From assembly GCA_964389575.1 (NCBI GenBank), contig CAYMFF010000020.1:1-38290 (forward strand): a stretch of 38,290 nucleotides of DNA, in the 5' to 3' direction. This DNA comes from JAGNRR01 sp964389575 (lineage in GTDB: Bacteria > Bacteroidota > Bacteroidia > Chitinophagales > Chitinophagaceae). Positions 23,248 through 31,100 of this stretch are shown here, in pieces. Made by a program: the position numbers and the translations under genes. Numbering within the stretch: the first letter of the stretch is position 1; each line of letters opens with the position of its first letter. Under the pieces are notes generated by a model, which did not search any database, was not told the origin of the DNA, and saw nothing but the letters and a program-made list of their open reading frames with translations.

Positions 23248-25785
23248 ATGCCCAACAGTAAGCCATTGGAAGCTGCGGATTCGCCGCAAAACCATGTGAA
23301 GGAGATGTACAAAAACTGGTTTTTGGATTATGCTAGTTATGTAATCCTAGAGCGCGCCATACCCGATATTGCGGATGGTCTAAAGCCCGTGCAACGCAGA
23401 ATTTTGCATGCGCTAAAAGAAATGGACGATGGCCGATTTAATAAGGTAGCGAATGTAATTGGTAGCAGTATGCAGTTTCATCCGCATGGTGATGCCAGTA
23501 TAGGTGATGCGATTATAAACCTTGGTCAGAAAAATCTTTTGATAGACACCCAAGGAAACTGGGGCGACATTCGCACCGGCGACAGTGCAGCCGCGCCACG
23601 ATATATTGAAGCGCGCTTATCCAAATTTGCCTTAGAAGTTGCTTTTAATGCAAAAACTACAGAATGGCAACTGAGTTATGATGGTCGAAAAAACGAACCT
23701 GTTCATTTGCCGATGAAATTTCCGCTGTTACTAGCACAAGGCGCCGAAGGAATTGCTGTAGGACTTTCTACTAAAATACTGCCGCATAATTTCATAGAAC
23801 TCATCAAAGCTTCTATCAAACACCTTCAAGGCAAGCGATTCAAACTTCTACCCGACTTCCCAAATGGTGGCATGATGGATGCCGAAAATTATAATGATGG
23901 CAAACGAGGCGGCAAGGTAAGAGTGCGCGCAAATATCGAGAAAAAAGATAATAAAACCCTTCTTATAAAAGACGTGCCTTATGGTTGCACCACCCATTCC
24001 ATTATTGAAAGCATTATTAAAGCCAGTGATAACAATAAACTGAAAGTAAAAAAAGTAACAGATAATACGGCGGCGGATGTAGAAATCGAAGTGGAAATTG
24101 CTAGTGGATTAACTGCGGATCAAACAATAGATGCGCTGTACGCTTTCACGCAATGCGAAATTTCTATCTCGCCGAATATTTGTGTTATTGTAGATAGCAA
24201 ACCTTGTTTTATCAGTGCTACGGAAATGCTGAAGCAGAACACGGATAATACCAAAGAGCTTCTAAAAAGAGAATTAGAAATTAAACTAAAAGCGCTTGAA
24301 GACAAATGGCATTATACCTCGCTAGAGAAAATTTTCTTCGAAGAAAAAATTTATAAGGAACTTGAAAAAAAGCATAAAGACTGGGAGACTGTTTTAAAAG
24401 CCATTGAAAAAGCGTTTGCGCCTTATAAGAAAAAATTAAAGCGCGCCGTTACACGCGAAGATGTTGTGAAGCTAACAGAAAAGCCAGTGCGTCGTATTTA
24501 CAAACTGGATATTGATGAGCTAATTCAGCAAATAAAAAATCTGGAAGCCGAAATAAAACAAACGAAACACGACCTAAAGCATTTAACTGATTTCGCGGTT
24601 GCGTATTTTGAAAATCTATTAGAAAAATATGGTAAAGGGCGCGAACGAAAAACAGAGATTAAACCGTTTGATAATATTACCGTAAAGCACATCGCCATAG
24701 CCAATACGAAATTATATGTGAATCGTAAGGACGGTTTTATTGGAAGTGGTCTAAAAAAAGATGAACTCCTTTTTGAATGTGCAGATGTAGATGACATAAT
24801 CGCTATCACACAAGAAGGGATTATGAAAGTGGTCAAGGTGGGTGATAAAACATTCATTGGAAAAAATATATTGCACGTAGCTGTCTGGAAAAAAGGCGAT
24901 GAACGTACAACGTATAACATGATGTACGTTGATGGTAAAACAGGCAAATCCTATGCTAAGCGATTCAACGTAAAAAGTATTACTCGCAACAAAGAATATC
25001 ATTTAACCAAAGGGAATCCAAAAAGCAAGGTACATTACTTAACGGTAAACCCGAGCGGTGAGAGCGAAATCGTAATGGTAAACCTGAGCTCCGCGGCTAG
25101 AGCGCGAATCAAAAAATTTGAGTACGACTTTGCCGACTTATCTATCAAAGGACGTGGTAGCATGGGTAACCAAGTGACTAAATATGGTGTGCGCAGTGTG
25201 AAACTAATAAGCAAAGGCACATCCTCCCTCCCCGGTGAGAAGATGTGGTACGATGACAAAGTAGGTCGTATGGTAAAAGAAGCTCCGACAAATTCCAAAG
25301 GCGCTGAAACTGGTATTTATCTAGGAGATTTTCACGAAGGAGATTTAATTATCTCTTTCTATCAAAATGGTTCGTATAAACTTCATGCCACTGAGTTGAG
25401 CACACGTTTTGACAATGAGAATTTAATTCGAATTGAAAAGTTCAATCCGAATGCAGTGATTTCAGCCGTATGGTTTGATGCTAAAAAGAAACAATTTTTT
25501 GCCAAACGATTTAAAGTAGAAACTCAAAGCTTGAATAGTGAATTTCTGTTTATCAAGGAGGGTGAAAAAAATTATTTAGAATGGATTAGTTCGAATCACA
25601 CACCGATCATCATATTAAAAACAGGTAAGAAAAAATATTTACCGAGTGAACAAACAATTGACTTAACAGAATTCGTAGATGTAAAAGGTTGGAAATCTAT
25701 AGGAAATAAATTGTGCGATAAGGACTTATTAGAAATCTCCTTAATAGAACAAGAAGGTGATAAAACTACGGGCGAACTGTTTTAG
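23248..25785 (+). CDS. parC: DNA topoisomerase IV subunit A (ParC, GyrA family), 845 residues
   Basis: This type IIA topoisomerase subunit cuts and rejoins DNA during decatenation. The breakage-reunion domain shows LDYASYVILERAIPDIADGL, KPVQRRILHALKEMDD and FHPHGDASIGDAIINL. The catalytic Tyr119 lies in AAAPRYIEARLS, followed by EPVHLPMKFPLLLAQGAEGI. A coiled-coil region follows (about residues 340-470), and the C-terminal part has weak beta-pinwheel blades (about 500-800). The Bacteroidota ParC branch fits better than GyrA, because no GyrA box (QRRGGKG) is visible. parE, often adjacent in this phylum, is not in the window. The 3' end overlaps the convergent WbqC gene by 4 bases. Confidence 0.9.
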   Translation: MPNSKPLEAADSPQNHVKEMYKNWFLDYASYVILERAIPDIADGLKPVQRRILHALKEMDDGRFNKVANVIGSSMQFHPHGDASIGDAIINLGQKNLLIDTQGNWGDIRTGDSAAAPRYIEARLSKFALEVAFNAKTTEWQLSYDGRKNEPVHLPMKFPLLLAQGAEGIAVGLSTKILPHNFIELIKASIKHLQGKRFKLLPDFPNGGMMDAENYNDGKRGGKVRVRANIEKKDNKTLLIKDVPYGCTTHSIIESIIKASDNNKLKVKKVTDNTAADVEIEVEIASGLTADQTIDALYAFTQCEISISPNICVIVDSKPCFISATEMLKQNTDNTKELLKRELEIKLKALEDKWHYTSLEKIFFEEKIYKELEKKHKDWETVLKAIEKAFAPYKKKLKRAVTREDVVKLTEKPVRRIYKLDIDELIQQIKNLEAEIKQTKHDLKHLTDFAVAYFENLLEKYGKGRERKTEIKPFDNITVKHIAIANTKLYVNRKDGFIGSGLKKDELLFECADVDDIIAITQEGIMKVVKVGDKTFIGKNILHVAVWKKGDERTTYNMMYVDGKTGKSYAKRFNVKSITRNKEYHLTKGNPKSKVHYLTVNPSGESEIVMVNLSSAARARIKKFEYDFADLSIKGRGSMGNQVTKYGVRSVKLISKGTSSLPGEKMWYDDKVGRMVKEAPTNSKGAETGIYLGDFHEGDLIISFYQNGSYKLHATELSTRFDNENLIRIEKFNPNAVISAVWFDAKKKQFFAKRFKVETQSLNSEFLFIKEGEKNYLEWISSNHTPIIILKTGKKKYLPSEQTIDLTEFVDVKGWKSIGNKLCDKDLLEISLIEQEGDKTTGELF

Positions 25786-26357
25786 TTTGATGCCCATTTG
25801 CCACAACAAAACAGATAATCTAGCATACTTAGGTTCGGTTCGAAACCATTGCGATCGCTGAATGTTTGGATGTATGTTGGTTGTTCGGAATTACTTCTAC
25901 CTTTTGGTAAAAAAGTATTTCTATAATCCAAGTCAACTTTAGTTTCATACTGATTCGTTAGTTGATACTCTTTTTTAATTTGAAGTAATTTCATTATCAT
26001 TTCTAACGAAGCAATATTGACTTCCATGAGATATTCGTAACGTTTCTCAAAAAATGGTCTCAGATCATTTTCGTAATATTCAAAATAAACCGATCGACGA
26101 TAGCAAGAGGCTAGGGTTTTCCAATGCAATGATTGCCAGTCTTCATCATTACAAACTTTTAGATCTTTCATTATAGTGCGCTGATTTCTGCCACCTGCCA
26201 AAGGGACACTCAATGCTATAACACCATTCGGACCCGCCACATAAGCTCGGTTTCGATAACTCGTGCGCACAAAATGCTCATACTGTTCTATTAGAACATT
26301 ATCCGCTTTCTGAAAGCAATTAAACCATTCCCAACATGGGAAATATTCACAATCCAT
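25782..26357 (-). CDS. WbqC family protein, 191 residues
   Basis: The WbqC-like family is named after a gene of an O-antigen cluster; its biochemical role is not established. The family pattern is clear: the N-terminal MDCEYFPCWEWFNCFQKAD, SYRNRAYVAGPNGVIALSVPL, RTIMKDLKV, LHWKTLASCYRRSVYFEYY and the C-terminal YIQTFSDRNGFEPNLSMLDYLF. I chose the ATG at 26357, because family members begin only a few residues before the YFP motif. The ATG at 26381 would add eight residues. It is convergent with parC and divergent from the GWxTD gene. Confidence 0.85.
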   Translation of the reverse strand: MDCEYFPCWEWFNCFQKADNVLIEQYEHFVRTSYRNRAYVAGPNGVIALSVPLAGGRNQRTIMKDLKVCNDEDWQSLHWKTLASCYRRSVYFEYYENDLRPFFEKRYEYLMEVNIASLEMIMKLLQIKKEYQLTNQYETKVDLDYRNTFLPKGRSNSEQPTYIQTFSDRNGFEPNLSMLDYLFCCGKWASN

Positions 26358-26382
26358 TATAGTTGCTCCGTTCTTTGTCATT

Positions 26383-26390
26383 TACCTTTA
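26383..26390 (+). promoter_or_regulatory. Near-consensus -7 box (TACCTTTA) for the GWxTD gene
   Basis: TACCTTTA differs from TAnnTTTG only in the last base and ends 5 bases before the GTG at 26396. Confidence 0.4.
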
Positions 26391-26395
26391 CAATC

Positions 26396-27430
26396 GTGCG
26401 TGTAAAGTTACTATCCGTTTTATTGATCTTGAATTTTACGATTCAGGCACAAAATCATTTTATTGTGCAGGCATCGAAAGATAGTCTTGATGGTTTTATG
26501 CCGTTTTATGATAGTGATGAAAAAGTGATCCCCGTGATGATTTCTATGGACACTTCCCTAAAAAAGGAAAATCACATTTTTGAATATGCTTTTCAGCAAA
26601 AGAGCGAAACAAAAGATATGCTTGATATTTATAACGCCAAACTAAACATCCCAACAACTACTTTTGATTATGCCATACCGATTAATGATACCTTTATCAA
26701 TAGCGGTAATTACACCCTTATTTTTCGATTAAAAGAAAAAAGCACCCAGAAACTACTGCAAGAACGTTCATTTAATTTTCAAACGTTGCGTGCGCCAAAT
26801 AAATTTTACAACCCTTCAAAAAGTATTTCACAGCTAATAACGAAACGAGTAGAAAAAGCGGATCAACAGATTGATTTGAGCACAACCTTTGTCAATAAAT
26901 ATGATTTACATCGTATTCAGCAAAATATTAATGCTCTAGTTCCCATTGCCGAAGTTGCGGAACAAGGTGGCATGAATGCTATTTCTAAAAATAGTAATCT
27001 GGATGAGCTTCGCCGTTTTTTTTATAACTTTTGGTACAGCCGAAACCCACAAAATCCAGAAGCAGAATGGAAAAGTTATGCTGATAAATTGAACTACTGC
27101 GCTCGTAAATTTGCCTTTGGTGCCTTTAAAGGCCATCAAACGGATATGGGAAGAATCTATCTTCGATTTGGCCCTCCTAATCGAATGATAAAAGCGTCAA
27201 ACGAAAGAGGAACAAGACCTTATGAAATTTGGTTTTATACCGAATTAGACAAACACACGAATATCAATATTCTTTTTGGACAAATGAGCGGTATGGCCAA
27301 TGAACGAGTTATTATTCATTCTAGCGACCCTGCTTTTTATTTCAATCCAAATTGGCCCAATATACTTTTTACAGATCCTCAAGAACGACTTAACACAAAC
27401 TCACATCGCGTATATGATTTCTTTAAATAA
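26396..27430 (+). CDS. GWxTD domain protein, 344 residues
   Basis: An N-terminal signal peptide (RVKLLSVLLILNFTIQAQ) points to export. The C-terminal half contains the GWxTD domain (about residues 195-330): FFYNFWYSRNPQNPEAEW, AFGAFKGHQTDMGRIYLRFG, PPNRMIKASNERG and YEIWFY. In the name motif the Trp is replaced, giving GHQTD. The family is common in Bacteroidota and of unknown function. The start is a GTG at 26396. Upstream codons in the frame read through the probable -7 box, so they are not translated. The last codons overlap the LEA-type lipoprotein gene by 17 bases. Confidence 0.83.
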   Translation: MRVKLLSVLLILNFTIQAQNHFIVQASKDSLDGFMPFYDSDEKVIPVMISMDTSLKKENHIFEYAFQQKSETKDMLDIYNAKLNIPTTTFDYAIPINDTFINSGNYTLIFRLKEKSTQKLLQERSFNFQTLRAPNKFYNPSKSISQLITKRVEKADQQIDLSTTFVNKYDLHRIQQNINALVPIAEVAEQGGMNAISKNSNLDELRRFFYNFWYSRNPQNPEAEWKSYADKLNYCARKFAFGAFKGHQTDMGRIYLRFGPPNRMIKASNERGTRPYEIWFYTELDKHTNINILFGQMSGMANERVIIHSSDPAFYFNPNWPNILFTDPQERLNTNSHRVYDFFK

Positions 27431-27866
27431 AATTACTATTACACTAGCCTTCTTTAGTATCGGATTATTGAGCAGTTGCAATTCAATAAAAGATATAGAA
27501 TACAAAGGTATTAAGGAGACCAAAATCCAATCCTTAGGTCTAAATAAAGGAACGGTTCGTATTGTGTTGCAATATCACAACCCAAATAAGTTTGGACTGG
27601 ACGTTAAAGAAACTCAATTAGAAGTTTATGCCAATGGCAAATACATAGGAATTGCTGAAAACGCTGAACGAAACAAAGTGCCCAAGGCGTCGGATTTTGA
27701 CTTTCCAATTTTAGTACATTTTAATCCGCTAAAAGCATTGGGCATGGTTGGATTACTAAAGGAGAATAAAATCAAACTTCGAGTAAAAGGAACAACCAAA
27801 GTAGGTAAAAGCGGAGTCTTTGTTCGAGTGCCAGTAGATGTAACCGAGGAGGTTAGTATGAATTAA
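27414..27866 (+). CDS. LEA type 2-like lipoprotein, 150 residues
   Basis: A lipoprotein signal peptide (MISLNKITITLAFFSIGLLSSC, lipobox LSSC) is followed by a LEA14/WHy-like beta-sandwich: VRIVLQYHNPNKFGLDVKET, LEVYANGKYIGIAENAERNK, DFPILVHFNPLKALG and IKLRVKGTTKVG. NPN followed by hydrophobic strands is the family mark of LEA type 2 proteins. The frame is open further upstream, but the ATG at 27414 gives the clean signal peptide and overlaps the end of the GWxTD gene by 17 bases, suggesting coupled expression. Exact role unknown. Confidence 0.82.
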   Translation: MISLNKITITLAFFSIGLLSSCNSIKDIEYKGIKETKIQSLGLNKGTVRIVLQYHNPNKFGLDVKETQLEVYANGKYIGIAENAERNKVPKASDFDFPILVHFNPLKALGMVGLLKENKIKLRVKGTTKVGKSGVFVRVPVDVTEEVSMN

Positions 27867-28189
27867 TATTAGTTAGTAAAGCAGTTTAGTATAATAAACC
27901 TTATTCATTTAGTTCGAGGGCTGGTTAATGAAAGTAAGAATTTTTATGCCACAGTAATTTTTAAATAACATGGGCATTAAAAAAAATCACAGTAGTAAAT
28001 GGCGTGAGTACTTTATCGAAACTGATTTTCTAAAAGACAATATGCGACCCGATAAAGTCAATACGGTATTACTTACGATTTGAAAATATCTATTGTAGAA
28101 AAGCTCTCAAAAGTTTAGTATTCAACGAGCAATGAAAACAAAAAAAGGCCACCTAAAAGGTGGCCTCAAGTTTTATATTTTAAACTTAT
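27867..28189. other. Intergenic region of 323 bases
   Basis: This AT-rich stretch lies between the convergent LEA-like and SdrD-repeat genes. It contains the minus-strand terminator at 28146-28166 and a 37-codon ORF (+, 27970-28083; begins MGIKKNHSSKW) without recognisable homology or promoter. I see no other gene, RNA or repeat in it. Confidence 0.7.
28146..28166 (-). terminator. Intrinsic terminator of the SdrD-repeat gene
   Basis: A perfect 9-bp stem (aggccacct / aggtggcct) with a three-base loop lies just downstream of the stop codon on the minus strand. It is followed there by a T-run (TTTTTTTGTTTT). Confidence 0.92.
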
Positions 28190-31100
28190 TTAGTTCTTAG
28201 TAACCTTTCTCTCAAATTCTTTTTTAGAGAAGGTATCATATATTTTAATTACATAGACACCTGGTGTTAATTGAGCTAAATCGTTCACTACGAATAAGTT
28301 CTTACCATCTTGTACTAGTTCACGTTTCTTATAAACTACCGCGCCATTCGCGCTCATTAGAGTAATATCAATTGAAGACTCACCATCTGACAAGTAATCA
28401 ACAACAACTTTGTCATTGAAAGGCACTGGATATATAGCCACCTCAGCGTCGCTTAACTTAGGCGAAACAGTTACCGTATTTGAATAAACAAACTGACCAT
28501 TATTATCAATTGCTTTAATACGATAGTAAATAACCGCTTGCTTCATTAATTCAGTAACATCATCAGTAATACGATAAGTTGTTTCTCCATTAGTATTTCC
28601 AACTGCTAGTTTCGTAGCAACTTTATTAAACTGTTGACCATTTGAACTTCTTTCAATTTCGAATTTAGAAACATCAGCTTCTTCCAAGGTAGTCCAATCA
28701 ACTGTTGACTCATTACCGAATAAAGTAGCTTCAGCAACGATAGACGAAATAGGTGTTGAGAACTGAACTATTAAACCAGCATCCAGTGTAGGATTATACG
28801 TTCCTCCTGGAATGTTATAAACTATTGTAGTTCCTGAAGTAGGCAATCCGTTTGGTCCGTTTACTATGACATCTATATCACTATCCTCACTATCATTACC
28901 CACATTCTGTGTCGTAAATCCTGTTTGTGGAGGCAAGTTTGAGAATGAAGTTTTATACGGTCCAGAAGGTAAATTCGGGAATGTATAGAAACCGTTTTGA
29001 TCTGTTACTGCCGATTGAAGTACATTATCATTTTCGTCTAATAATGTAACAATCACACCTGGCACACCAACTTCGTTCGCATCTTGAATACCATCGTTAT
29101 TAGCATCCATCCAAACGTAGTTACCTAAACCTGCAACTAATGGAGTATGCACACCTGCATCAATCGTTGGATTATATTCTCCAGGTCCCAGTGTTATTGG
29201 AGCCGTTTTACCAGTCATAATATCAGCATCACTATCTGTTGAATCATTTGTTCCAGCATCCTGACCACTAAACATTGAACCAGTAGGAATACCACTAAAT
29301 CCAACTACATAAGTACCAGGATCTAAGTTTACAAAAGAGTAATGGCCAGAGGCATTAGTAATAGCTGTTGAAATTGGTGTTACACCGTCAGCAGCATATA
29401 AAGTAACTGTCACACCTGGGATACCCGGTTCGTTAGGATCTTGAATTCCATCGTTATTCAAATCATTCCAAACATAGTTTCCTAAACCTGCTTGATCCGT
29501 GAAGATACCCGCATCTAAATCAGGATAGTTTTGACCAGCTGATAAAGAAACAATTGGTGTAGTACCATTATTAGGATCAGCATCACTATCTGTGTTATCA
29601 GTTCCTGCATCTTTCCCTGTGAATTCAAAACCATTTGGTAAATTCATAAACTGTACATAATAATCTCCAGGAGTTAATCCTGTAAATTGGTATGCACCAT
29701 TTGCATCAGTTGTTGTGGTAGCTACTGGCTGATTGTTTGCATCATATAATACAACCATTACACCCGGCACTCCGATTTCAGTAGAATCTTGAACACCATC
29801 TCTGTTCACATCGTTCCACACATAGTTACCCAAGCTGGCCAATCCTGGTGCTGGGTAAATACCTGCATCAATCGTTAAGTTTTCTTCACCTTGAGATAAT
29901 GAGATTACTGGAGTTTTACCACCTGTACTCGCATCTGCATCAGCATCTTTGCTATCATCAGTTCCTTGATTCGCCGCACTAAATGTATAACCAGAAGGAA
30001 TATTACTAAATCCAACTACATAATCTCCAGCAGGTAAACCAGTGAAAGAATAGTTTCCTAAAGCATCAGTTGTTGTGGTAGCTATTACCGTTACACCATC
30101 AGCTGCATATAAAGTAACAGTCACACCTGGTACACCTAATTCATTAGGATCTTGAATACCATCTTGATTTGCATCGTTCCAAACTCTATCTCCCAAAGAA
30201 GCCGTACCAGAACCAGTATTTTGATTTGTAATACCAGCATCTACTGTTAAGTTTACTTCTCCATTTCCTAAAGGAATAATTCCTGTAAGACCTGTACCAG
30301 GACTCACATCACTATCAAGGGTAGAATCTGTTCCAGCACCTGGCGTTACGAAAACGTAGTCAGCAGGTAGATTTTCAAACCCAACTTGATAATTACCAGC
30401 CGGTAAATTATTGAAAATATAATTTCCGTGCGCATCTGTAACAGTAGTTGCTATCGGGTTACCCATATCATCATACAGAGTAACAGATACCCCTGCTACA
30501 CCCGGCTCACCCGGATCTTGAATTCCATCATTGTTATAATCATACCAAACTTGATTACCTAACGCTCCGGTTGGTAATGTTGGATTATGAATACCAGCAT
30601 CTAATGTCATATCATTTTGACCTGCAACCAATGTAACGATTGGAGTCTTACCCGTAGAAGGGTTAACATCAGAATCGGCTTTATCATCCGAACCTGCATC
30701 AGCCGGTGAGAATGAAAACCCAGCAGGCAAATTATCAAAACCAACCACATAATCACCGGGTGTTAAACCATTGAATATGTATTGACCTAATGCATCAGTA
30801 ACTGTACTATCTAATTTCGTTACACCGTCAGCAGCATATAAATATACTGTAACACCTGCTACTGGAGCCTCACCTGGATCTTGAATACCATCGTTGTTTA
30901 CATCATTCCAAACATAGTTTCCTAAAGAAGCTAAGCCAGGAGCTTGTTGAGTTAAACCAGCATCAATCGTAGGATTATTTTCGCCAGGACCTAATACTAT
31001 AGGGCCAGAATTTCCAGAGAATGGATCTACATTACTATCCATTGTAGAATCTGAGCCTTGACCTTGTGGACTAAACTCGAAACCAATTGGTGGAGTAAAT

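Noticed and set aside
27300..27413. A longer start for the LEA-type protein inside the GWxTD gene
   Set aside because: It would overlap the GWxTD coding region by more than 100 bases and hide the clean lipoprotein signal that starts at 27414.
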